Source: Onthophagus taurus (lineage: Eukaryota; Arthropoda; Insecta; Coleoptera; Scarabaeidae). Taken from it: a stretch of DNA of 64,000 bases. Of the stretch, positions 1 to 53,218 are shown piece after piece. Position 1 is the stretch's first letter. Each line of letters opens with the position of its first letter. The stretch covers positions 2,735,501 through 2,799,500 of the forward strand of contig NC_091966.1 in NCBI RefSeq assembly GCF_036711975.1, in the 5' to 3' direction. A program made the position numbers and the translations under genes. Under the pieces are notes generated by a model. It saw only the letters and a program-made list of their open reading frames with translations, did no database searches and was not told the origin of the DNA.

Positions 1-43032
<43,032 letters not shown>

Positions 43033-43290
43033 ATTTTAAATTAATTAATTAAAGTGCCATAGCAAAGTTTTAAATGATTTTAAAGTCGAGTTAAGTGGTT
43101 TAATTGCACACTGACACACACACAGCAGTTCGATTTTGACGAAATGTTTATTCTAGCCGATTGAATTAAATTAATAATTAATTATAGCGAAAAAGTATGA
43201 ATATATGGGAGTTATTCGTTTTGTTTTACTTAATATAATATTGTGACTGTTATGTAAAACAAATTTAAATAAATTTTTCGTAAAACGTTT
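43033..43290 (+). promoter_or_regulatory. RyR: RyR 3' UTR with poly(A) signal
   Basis: Non-coding, AT-rich. AATAAA at 43268-43273 is about 236 bases after the stop and is the best cleavage signal candidate. The mature 3' end was not determined. Confidence 0.6.
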
Positions 43291-43324
43291 CTAATTTTTA
43301 TTTTATTTTTGAAGAAATTAAAAA

Positions 43325-43560
43325 TTTTGTCATTAAGAGGCCTACCTAGCTGGCGAAAAATTCGAAACGAGATTCCCTCGTGAACACGCTTAATGCGGCA
43401 ACACCGCTCCATGTGTACTCGATCGGGCTGGCGCGCCAGGCCGATGGCGACTAGGACTGTCCGATTGTCGGGTAATTCCCCGACAATCAGCGACGTTGAT
43501 TTTATTCTTAGTTGAATGCATTTGAATACGAGTCGGGGCCGCTTTTTGGAACATAGCTGT
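43325..43560. other. GC-rich island with a strong hairpin
   Basis: About 230 bases clearly richer in G and C than the neighbours. It contains GATTGTCGGG at 43463-43472 and its exact complement at 43479-43488 with a six-base loop. The minus strand around 43410-43330 reads RVHEGISFRIFRQLGRPL, perhaps from an old retroelement, but I cannot name it. Confidence 0.45.
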
Positions 43561-43751
43561 TATTGCTAGTATTTTATTATTATCGATTGTTAGTTAAAAT
43601 TATATATTTTCACGAAAAGGGATGTTGGTGGATGCCGATCTTATCAGATTCCTCATTATAAAATTGCACAGTATACCAAATTTTATCAGTATATGACAAA
43701 TCATTGAAATTATTACAGATAATCTATACCTTAGCCATTTATTGATTTATA

Positions 43752-45194
43752 CAGGGTGATTTATCAGCTCACCATCAAACTTTGACATATGATAGCTAAT
43801 CCAATTACAAAAAAAAATGTTAATGAACATATGTCCTATTTTAATGAATTACGAAATTATAACACTTTAAAGTTTTCATTTTTATATCATAATTAACTGC
43901 TACATTATTTTTAAAACACATAAATATTACAAATATTGTTCAAAATAGACTCCTTCTGAAGAAGGAATACATGCTTCACAATGACGAATTAAAGAGTTCT
44001 TCAGCCGAATTAAAATGTCTGGTTGATTTCTTGTTCCAGTAGCAGCCATTTGTATTCTGTTTAATGACTGTTTTCGTGTGTTAATTTCCACTTGATACAC
44101 AATTTGTATCATATGACCCAATAAGTAGAAATCCAATGGATTAAGGTCGGGGGATCTAGGTGGCCAAGCAAATGGACCATTACCAATCCACTTGTTTGGA
44201 AAATATTGATTTAACCACTCGACAACTATTCTTCCGCGATTAGGGGGGCATCATCGTGCTGGTACCACATATTTTGAATTACATACATTAAGAGGTATAT
44301 CTTCAAGTAAATCAAAAAGTGTGTTGTTCAAAAAAATCTGTAGTTTACAGCGTTCAAACGTCCATCAAGTACATGCAAATCTAGTAAATTGTTGTTAAAT
44401 AATCCACCCCAAACGTTGATGCTGAAACGTTGTTGAAATTTCCTTGGTCTAATCGCATGCAGATTTTGTAATGCCCCGATATGTTCATTATGGTAATTAT
44501 TTATACCATCTCGTGTAAAACATGATTCACCTGTCCAGCGATCATTTGAAATGAAGTCATTATTTTGGGCATGTTACTACAATAACCATTCACAAAATGC
44601 TAACCGTTGCTGATTATCTCCTGGCTGTAGAGCTTGAACGTTCTGTTTACGATACGGATGAAGGACTTGTCGATTCAATACGCGCCATGCAAAATGTTGA
44701 CTTACATGTATGTTGTGTGCTATTCTTCGAGTGCTGATGGAAGGATTATCAATGACAGCATTAATTACAGCTTCTTCGTCCGCTACATTAACTACATGCG
44801 GTCGAATAGGATTACCTGTTTCTCTAATATGGCAAATAACGCTGTGGAAATCTTTCTTGATATTCTGATACTGATTGTCGACCGATTCAATCGCAAAAAA
44901 AAAATACACGAAAATTATATCAGCATACTCTTCAGTGTTATAAGCGTACATTTTGAGTTTCTTCTTGTATGTAATAATTAAACCTTACAGCAAACTGATA
45001 TGTTACAATGACAACTTTGTTTTTGTTGAATGTTTGATTTTACTGACTATTAATAAATTCGCTGCAGAAAACTTTAAAGTGTTATAATTTCGTAAATAAT
45101 TGAAATAGGATATATGTTCATTAACATTTTTTTTTTGGTAATTGGATTAGCTATCATATGTCAAAGTTTGATGGTGAGCTAATAAATCAACCTG
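43752..45194 (-). mobile_element. Decayed full-length Tc1/mariner-type element, family C
   Basis: 1443 bp, TA on both sides. Inverted ends of about 130 bases: CAGGGTGATTTATCAGCTCA on the left, and the shared inner block tttgacatatgatagctaat. The minus strand reads the transposase: front MYAYNTEEYADIIFVYFFFA with an HTH (SISTRRIAHNIHVSQHFAWR) at 44951-44577, rear fragment (NTRKQSLNRIQMAATGTRNQ, IRHCEACIPSSEGVYFEQYL) at 44136-43927. The catalytic middle is broken by stops. Confidence 0.88.
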
Positions 45195-46316
45195 TATTTA
45201 AAGATTAAAAATGTTTAGACTAGCTGTCATAATTTTTGCTCTAGCAGTATATGTGGTTGAAATTATGCCACCACTTACAGAAACATCATATATTTTATAT
45301 AGGGTGCCCATTATTTATGGAATATAGTATATATCTCGGTAAATGTTGACTTTATAAAAAAACATTTTATACAAAAGTTGTTTAATATTTTATTTGCCAT
45401 AATAAGACAGCATTCAATTGTTTATATTTCAGAAAACAAATGAGCAATGAATAACACTTGAATTTTTTTAAATGGCAATGTACCCTTTCGTTAGGCTCAT
45501 TTGATAGAGATTGTTTTTCTCTTTACGATAACGTAAAATTTTAGTACCCTTATATCAGAAAATATTTGAAAATATTTAAAAATTCTTACTAAGAAAATTT
45601 TTAGTTTTTTATAAGTGAATATATTTTTTTATTATTTATATTGTATTATTTATTTTAAAATATACCTTTGGTGCTTCTTTATATTTTTATTTTGTATTTA
45701 TTTTAATAATTAATCTAATAGTAGATGATCAGATAATTGTGCAAATATTCTCATTATTAAAAATGTATTGCCACATTTAGACATTGTTTTGCATTCTACG
45801 TAAATTAAATGTTTAAATTTAAATTAATGATATACAAATTTTTTGATCTATCCGAAAATATTAATCGCTTCAGGTTTGTTTTTCTTGGGAGACACTACGC
45901 CGACGTCTCGGTTACTGAGAATACCGAGCTCCACTATGTCTCGGGCAATGTTTGGGACGGAGCAATATTTGCGATGTTGCCGTATTTATACTCCACAAGC
46001 AATCAAAACGGACTACACGTTTTAAACCCATTTTATTTAAATTTGCTGCATTTAATAAAAAAATTGAACTCTTTAAATATGATTTACTTTACATTCCACT
46101 ACCTCGTGATGCATTCCGTTTTTAAAAATTTTTTAAAACGTGATTTTAGAAACGTTACGCGACATTTTTTGAAAAAACTAAATGCATCACTAAAAACTAT
46201 ATAAAAAAATAGAAATTTTGATGTAACAAACATATAAAAATTTTAAACGATGGCTGAATAAAATGGTATTCGTTGTTTTTGCTAATAGGTTATCCTCTTA
46301 AATTAATATTGTCACA
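45195..46316. other. Gap between the mariner element and the 7TM gene
   Basis: Very AT-rich. At about 45880-46015 there is a GC-richer block inside a 131-codon + strand reading (45809-46204, RHYADVSVTENTELHYVSGN). I do not recognise it and it has no introns or motif to support it; it may be a remnant of an unknown element. Confidence 0.4.
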
Positions 46317-46384
46317 TTTATTTTTATTTTTAACATTGAAGAGAATATATTTCCACAACAATTAAAGATTATTGGCACATATAT

Positions 46385-47832
46385 TTAATTAGTTATAGCA
46401 TCGTCAATATAATCCGTTTTTATCTCGGCTATATCAACATCGCTCTCAATGTCCATCAATAAAGGAATATCATCAGCTAATAACCCATCAGAGACAACAT
46501 CGATAATCTTTCCAGCTCCTTTAACACCATCATTATAAGAGTTCTCACATGCAGGTGGTAGAAAAACCTTCCTCTTCCAAAAAATGTAACAATTCTACAA
46601 ACAACGAATTAAATCAAACAAATTCAAATAAAAAAAAATTACCATAATAAACGATATAACCCCATAAGTAATTGCAGCCAAATTATTCTCGTTCAAATTT
46701 TCTATGGCCAAAACGCTAATGAACCAAACGATCTCATAAAAACATTGCGTAACGCACAATACTTTCAACAATTTCTTAAACTCTTTTAAAGTATAAATGC
46801 GGTGTTCAACCACGGGGTCGAAAATTCCACTTTCAATGTGCTTTACTTGAAAATCCGTGGAGTCATAACCCAAATCTGATAGTTCCAGGTTAACTCTTCT
46901 TATCCCATTTAACGAAAAGAAAGTTGTCGCAAAAATTAAAATGCAAATCGGCACCGTGTACTCAAAAATGGTCTCCCTTTGAATTGAAATATAACAAATC
47001 GGACGTACGTTTTGAGTACAAGAAAATAAAAGTGATACGAGATAAAGAATGAGTGCAAAAACGTGCTCTAAAAATATCAGAAACTTTACTCGTGAATATT
47101 TACTGTTTCTTAAAACGTTTTTTATCCATAATGTATAAATAAATAGTGAAGAAGCAATCACAATATGTAAATAATAAAAGAGTAAAGATGTGAATTCGCA
47201 GCTGTAAATAGGCATATTCACCTAAACAAAAATTATTTTAATAATAATAATCATAAAATTTAGATATACTTACATAAAGATTCATCATAAAGAGTATATT
47301 AGAAAAAAATAAACAAATCAACCAATACAAAAACATTATCTTTGCACCTTTTTGTATCCCAAATTTAAGTTTTTGATGCATACTAGCTGAAACCATTGTA
47401 ACAAACTCAATCACACTACTTACACCAGTCCCAATTAATAAAATTGTCTCCCCATGGTTAATATCCCCTTTATCCTTCTCAAAATACACATACATAAGAT
47501 TATCAATGAAATCATGATCTTTCAAATCAACATCAGCCAAAGAATCATCAGGCAATTCAATTTCCGGGGCTTCAACTCCATATCGAGGATTAAAATGTAT
47601 CGGAATTGGAATTATCAATGAATTTAAATCAATCGTTTCATTATCAGGATTTAAAGAGTAATAAGTATCATAATTATTTTTGTGGTAATCGCCTTTTTGA
47701 AAATTTTTTGTTTCATTAATACACCCTTTAATAAATAATTAAACGTGATAATTTAAACTTGAAAACTGTTGTGTACTTACAAGTTTTGGGAAACACTAGA
47801 AAATAAATAAATAATGTTGATAAAATGACCAT
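46385..47832 (-). CDS. Orphan secreted-signal seven-transmembrane protein (4 exons)
   Basis: Exons on the minus strand 47832-47781, 47725-47274, 47221-46643 and 46594-46385, joined in phase to give 430 aa. The ATG at 47832 begins a signal peptide (MVILSTLFIYFLVFPKT). An ectodomain of about 90 residues follows with two NET sequons (Asn21, Asn46). Seven hydrophobic segments lie near residues 108-133, 145-167, 177-201, 212-236, 253-275, 318-342 and 347-367. The loop between segments 5 and 6 is long (about 43 aa), and the tail is acidic with no membrane anchor. This topology is that of a G-protein-coupled or GOST-like receptor, but I see no DRY or NPxxY motif and cannot place it in a family. TTTATT at 46317-46322 and 46323-46328 are possible poly(A) signals on this strand. 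Confidence 0.8.
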
Positions 47833-48089
47833 TTTTATAGTTATTATTGATTAATGTGAAATTTATGAAAACATTTGTAACGATTTTAACTGATCAAAAG
47901 CAGCTTCCGGGAATTTGGCTGAAGTTAAGTGACATGTGCAAAAGCGATCAATAACGTTTCTAAATAGCTTATTAAAAATATTATAACGATTAAATAATAT
48001 TATGAATTGTTAGTTAACTTTATGATATAAATTGAGGTCATTTCGAGTTTTTTAGATTGATTCATAATTAATTACTTTTATATTTATTG
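47833..48089. other. 5' flank of the 7TM gene
   Basis: AT-rich; presumed promoter region of the minus-strand 7TM gene. I see no clear TATA or initiator that I would defend. Confidence 0.35.
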
Positions 48090-50620
48090 AAACACAGTTT
48101 TCTTTAATAACGCCTGATCTTGAAGAAGATACTTTAAGCTTTAATTTGATATAAAAATCATTTGTTAATTCCTATAAATAAAATAGAAATGATTGTTTAA
48201 AGTTTTACATTTTTAAAGACATCATCCATAATAACCAAAAAATTTGGTTTGATAAAAATAAATTTTTCTCATTAAATTTATAGATCCACTCATAAAGCAA
48301 TATGTGATCTTGAAGCAGATACTTTAAGCTTTAATTTGATATAAAAATCATTTGTTAACTCCTATCAATAAAATAGAAATGATTGTTTAAAGTTTGACAT
48401 TTTTAAAAACGTCAACCATAATTACCAAAAATTAAGTTTGATAAAAACAAATTTTTCTCATTAATTTTATAGATCCACTCATAAAGCAATATGTGATCTT
48501 GAAGCAGATACTTTAAGCTTCAATTTAACATAAAAATCATTTGTTAAGTTCTATAAATAAAGTAGAAATGATTTTTTAAAATTTGACATTTTTAAAGGTA
48601 TCATAACATAACCAATAAATAGGTTTAGTTAAAAACAAGTTTTTCTCATTAATTTTACAAATTCACTCATAAAGCAGTATATAATCTTGAAGCAGATACT
48701 TTAAGTCTTAATTTAACATAAAAATCATTTGTTAACTTCTAAAAATAAACTAGAAATGATTGTTTAAAGTTTGACATTTTTAGAAATTTATTTCATTTTT
48801 TAAATTTTTACTTAATTTCCAATAATTAGGTTATGTTAAAAATTAATGTTTCTCATTGATTTTGTGAATCAATCCATAAATCTTTAATATAGTCTTGAAG
48901 AAGATGCTTTAAGCTTTAATTTAACATACAAATCATTTGTTAACTTCTATAAATAAAGTAGAAATGATTGTTTAAAATTTGACATTTTTGAAGATGTCAT
49001 GACATAACCAATAAATAAGTTTAGTTAAAAACAAAATTTTCTCATTAATTTTGCAAATTCACTCATAAAGCAATATATAATCTTGAAGCTGATACTTTAA
49101 GCTTTAATTTAATATAAACATCATTTGTTAAGTTCTAAAAATAAACTAGAAATGATTGTTTAAAGTTTGACATTTTTAAAGACTTCATACTTAATTTCCA
49201 ATAATTAGGTTATGTTAAAAATAAATGTTTCTCATTTATTTTGTGAATCAATCCATAAATCTTTAATATAGCCCTGTAGAATACACTTTAAGCTTTAATT
49301 TAACATAAAAATTATTTGTTAACTTCTATAAATAAAGTAGAAATGATTGTTTAAAATTTGACATTTTTAAAGATGTCATGACATAACCAATAAATAGGTT
49401 TAGTTATAAACAGATTTTTCTCATTAATTTTGCAAATTCACTCATAAAGCAGTATATAATCTTGAAGCAGATACTTTAAGCTTTAATTTAACATAAAAAT
49501 CATTTGTTAAGTTCTAAAAATAAACTAGAAATGATTGTTTAAAGTTTGACATTTTTAAAGACTTCATACTTAATTTCCAATAATTAGGTTATGTTAAAAA
49601 TAAATGTTTCTCATTGATTTTGTGAATCAATCCATAAATCTTTAATATAGTCTTGAAGAACATACTTTAAGCTTTAATTTAACATACAAATCATTTGTTG
49701 GCTTCTATAAATAAAGCAGAAATGGTTGTTTAAAATTTGACATTTTTAAATGTCATGACATAACAAATAAATAGGTTTAGTTAAAAACAAATTTTCCTCA
49801 TTAATTTTGCAAATTCACTCATAAAGCAGTATATAATCTTGAAGCTGATACTTTAAGCTTTAATTTAATATAAAAATCATTTGTTAAGTTCTAAAAATAA
49901 ACTAGAAATGATTGTTTAAAGTTTGACATTTTCAAAGACTTCATACTTAATTTCCAATAATTAGGTTATGTTAAAAAAAATGTTTCTCATTGATTTTGTG
50001 AATCAATCCATAAATCTTTAATATAGTCTTGAAGAAGATACTTTAAGCTTTAATTTAACATACAAATCATTTGTTAACTTCTATAAATAAAGCAGAAATG
50101 ATTATTTAAAATTTGACATTTTTAAATATGTCATGACATAACCAATAAATAGGTTAAGTTAAAAACGAATTTTCCTCATTAATTTTGCAAATTCACCCAT
50201 AAAGCAGTATATAATCTTGAAGCAGATACTTTAAGCTTTAATTTAACAGAAAAATCATTTGTTAACTTCTAAAAATAAACTAGAAATGATTTTTTAAAGT
50301 TTGACATTTTGAAAGATGTCATCCATAATATCCAAGAATATTATTTTTCTCATCAATTTTATGAATCAACTCATAAAGCATTAATGTAATCTAAAAGCAG
50401 ACAGTTTAAGCTTTAATTTAACACAGAAATTATTTAATTCCTATAAACAAAATAGAAATGATGGTTTAAACTTTGTCATTTTTAAACAGTTTAATAATTA
50501 GGTTTCTCATTAATTTTGTGAATCAACTCATAAATCATTAGCTTTATTTTAATATAAAAATCCATTGTTAATTCCTACAAATAAAGTAGATACAATTTCT
50601 CAAAGTTTTATTTATTTCAC
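48090..50620. repeat. AT-rich satellite, 13 units of about 188 bp, two-unit higher order
   Basis: Copies marked by actttaagctttaattt near 48131, 48321, 48510, 48698, 48906, 49093, 49285, 49473, 49664, 49850, 50040, 50228 and 50401; spacing 173-208, mostly 186-192. From about 48.7 to 50.2 kb two unit types alternate: one with attcactcataaagcagtat, one with gaatcaatccataaatcttt. So the true repeat there is a dimer of about 378 bases. Not coding. Confidence 0.93.
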
Positions 50621-50831
50621 GTTTTTAATGAACTTTACTATAACTTTATTATAAAAACAAAAAGTTCTCATAACGCATTTTATAGTAATCATATTTAAAA
50701 TATATTGTTAATAACAATATAATTAAATTACAAATTCCATATAAAATAAATATATTACAATTTTATGATTATTTAATACTAATTTTCTTAAAGTACAAAA
50801 AAAAAATGTATATTATTTATCATAAACTAAA

Positions 50832-51815
50832 TTATTTCGCTTTTTTAATTCTTTTAACATTTCTTTCGCTGACAGTCAAATCGATTATTTCTGGTGGCTG
50901 CGTTTTTCTTATGTCCATTGGTTTAAAGCGACATATCGTCAAATGTGCTTCATAGATTTCTTTTCCGCATATTTTAAGGTTACACCATTTGCATTTCTTC
51001 ATCTCTAATTGATGATGTGATTGTAATCTATCCAATGTTGTTAAAGTATGCCTACAATGGAAGCATTGCACAGGTAACTGTTTATAACAAATATTTCCAA
51101 ATAGATGATTCAAGAGAGCGGTGACATAGGGAAAATCTTTTTGGCAACTTTTACATTTATATGTAGCCGCAATGGTGTGACTTACAATATGATTATTCCG
51201 ATCTACTGCTTTGTCAAATTTTAAATTACATAAACCACATTTGTATTGATCAGGAGGAGGATTTGTTATTTTTTTTGATGTTGCTATTGAACTTGAATTC
51301 TCTTCTTGGTTTACATAAAGGATAGGAGGAGTTGTGTGCAATCCAACTATTTTCACAGGAGTATTAAAATGAAAATACTGGTAAACTGATTTACCATTCG
51401 ATTCATTCAAATTATACACACTTTCATTACTTTTATCTACTTTCACCTGTATTATACTTTTAAGATTTGAATCATTTAAATTAATTTTATCCTGTATTAT
51501 ATCTTTAACATTTGATACATTAGATTGGTAAATTTCGTTTTGATTAATCTGCACTGTTCTATCATAATCTAAAGGTAAATCTGGTAAAATAGCAGAAGGC
51601 ATTTCGGAGTTTTCATCTTTAGAAAGAATAATGTATGGCTCGTTATTATCCTCATTTAGATTTAATAACTGGTAATGTTGTTGTTGGACTTCAAATTGAT
51701 TACTTCCATTAACAAACAATTCGGTTTCAACTTGTGTTTCCTCGATAGTCAACTCATCTTTTATTGTTATTAATTCTTCATTTTCTGTAACAATTTCTTC
51801 GTTTTTAGAACTCAT
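50832..51815 (-). CDS. C2H2 zinc-finger protein, unassigned
   Basis: Intronless reading frame of 327 aa. The first ATG is at 51815 (context ACAAATG); the frame is open further upstream but without an ATG. Residues 1-190 are acidic and low in complexity, with repeated SNVKDII / SNLKSII / SNGKSVY-like words. Zinc-finger pairs follow: CGLC..HIVSH (about 193-213), CKSC..HLFGNIC (about 221-243), CFHC..HH (about 251-268) and CKWC..HLTIC (about 275-295). The tail holds PEIIDLTVSE, a good SUMO-interacting-motif look-alike, and a basic KRIKKAK end suited to nuclear import. Likely a nuclear DNA- or protein-binding factor; target unknown. It shares a 318-bp head-to-head promoter region with the RabGGT-beta gene. 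Confidence 0.85.
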   Translation of the reverse strand: MSSKNEEIVTENEELITIKDELTIEETQVETELFVNGSNQFEVQQQHYQLLNLNEDNNEPYIILSKDENSEMPSAILPDLPLDYDRTVQINQNEIYQSNVSNVKDIIQDKINLNDSNLKSIIQVKVDKSNESVYNLNESNGKSVYQYFHFNTPVKIVGLHTTPPILYVNQEENSSSIATSKKITNPPPDQYKCGLCNLKFDKAVDRNNHIVSHTIAATYKCKSCQKDFPYVTALLNHLFGNICYKQLPVQCFHCRHTLTTLDRLQSHHQLEMKKCKWCNLKICGKEIYEAHLTICRFKPMDIRKTQPPEIIDLTVSERNVKRIKKAK

Positions 51816-52133
51816 TTGTGTTAACACCCAATATCCACTTTTTGAATAATGCAAATGAACATAACCTCACAAACTCCACTTTCCAATCAAAACGTCAACA
51901 TTGCAATTCATAGACTGTTCTAAATATGTACACGGTTCAAATATGTCAAAATTTATTAATTAATTTTACATTTAAATTATAATAAAAATTTATTTAAACA
52001 ATTCCTAATTACTTAAATCACATATTTCAGTTTATATTCTCTTAAATACAATGAAAATAAATCTAAATAATAAAGACCTGTCCATTATCAAATACGTTCA
52101 TGTGACGTCATTTAATTGTCATTTAACCTCAAA
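51816..52133. promoter_or_regulatory. Divergent promoter region with a perfect CRE
   Basis: 318 bp separate the zinc-finger ATG (minus) from the RabGGT-beta ATG (plus), so both promoters must lie here or overlap the 5' UTRs. TGACGTCA at 52103-52110 is the full CREB/ATF palindrome, 24 bases before the plus-strand ATG. No TATA box convinces me. Confidence 0.6.
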
Positions 52134-53135
52134 ATGTCACTTCATATAAAAGATGTTGAATTAAATCCAGATCGAGAAAAAACGTTGTTAATAAATAAAC
52201 ACATAGAATTTATAAAAAAATATGGTCAGGATGAAGATCAATACGAATACGCAATCACCGATTATCTTAGAATGTCAGGAATGTATTGGGGTTTGACCGC
52301 GATAGAATTGGTGAGTAAAACCGGAAAATCTGAACAAGATGAAGTGATAAGTTTCGTTCAAAAATGCCAAGATGTCGAATCTGGTGGAATAAGCGCTTGT
52401 GTTGGACATGATCCGCATTTATTACACACTTTAAGTGCTGTACAAATCTTGTGTATGTATGATAGATTGGATGTTATTGATGTAGAAGGAATCGTTAAAT
52501 ACGTAGTGAGTTTACAACAACCTGATGGAAGTTTCTCAGGCGATAAATGGGGTGAAATAGACACCAGATTTTCATTTTGCGCCGTTGCAACTCTTTCCTT
52601 ATTAAAACGATTGGATGCAATTGATGTTGAAAAAGCTGTAGAGTTTGTTGAGAGTTGTAAAAACTTTGATGGGGGTTTTGGATCTCGCCCCCATTCTGAA
52701 AGTCATGCCGGATTAATTTATTGTTGCCTTGGGTTTTTATCGATAACAAATCGTTTAGATATTGTCGATCGAGACACTTTGGCTTGGTGGCTTTGTGAAA
52801 GGCAACTTCCTTCAGGCGGTTTAAATGGTAGACCTGAAAAATTACCGGACGTTTGTTATTCTTGGTGGGTTTTGGCATCTTTGGCTATTTTGGGACGAGT
52901 CAATTGGATCAGTTCAACTAAATTGGAAGATTTTATTTTGGCTTGTCAAGATGCAGAAACTGGAGGAATTAGCGATCGACCTGGAGATATCACTGATCCT
53001 TATCATACTTTATTTGGTATAGCTGGATTGTCATTGTTGGGATATAAAAATATTAAAGCTGTTAATCCTACATTTTGTATGCCACAAGAAGTTATTGATA
53101 GATTGGAACTTAGGCCTCAAGTACTGGATTATTGA
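52134..53135 (+). CDS. RabGGTB: Rab geranylgeranyltransferase (type II) subunit beta
   Basis: Intronless, 333 aa, start ATG at 52134 (the open frame upstream has only TTG). The beta subunit of RabGGTase transfers geranylgeranyl groups to the C-terminal cysteines of Rab GTPases presented by REP, in the cytosol. The prenyltransferase alpha/alpha barrel repeats are clear: [80 protein letters not shown] and [20 protein letters not shown]. Zinc ligands are Asp239 and Cys241 (LPDVCYSWW) and His291 (DPYHTLFG). Length matches the human protein (about 331 aa). It works with an alpha subunit encoded elsewhere. Confidence 0.97.
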   Translation: MSLHIKDVELNPDREKTLLINKHIEFIKKYGQDEDQYEYAITDYLRMSGMYWGLTAIELVSKTGKSEQDEVISFVQKCQDVESGGISACVGHDPHLLHTLSAVQILCMYDRLDVIDVEGIVKYVVSLQQPDGSFSGDKWGEIDTRFSFCAVATLSLLKRLDAIDVEKAVEFVESCKNFDGGFGSRPHSESHAGLIYCCLGFLSITNRLDIVDRDTLAWWLCERQLPSGGLNGRPEKLPDVCYSWWVLASLAILGRVNWISSTKLEDFILACQDAETGGISDRPGDITDPYHTLFGIAGLSLLGYKNIKAVNPTFCMPQEVIDRLELRPQVLDY

Positions 53136-53218
53136 TGCATTTTTTATATTTTGTATATTATTTATAATAATTAAATATATATAGTATTTGAAACTATATT
53201 TAGTGTTAAATTAAACTT

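Noticed and set aside
51816..51854. Upstream extension of the zinc-finger protein
   Set aside because: The frame is open but begins at TTG; the first ATG is at 51815.
52116..52133. Upstream extension of RabGGT-beta
   Set aside because: The upstream codon is TTG; the ATG at 52134 gives the expected family length.
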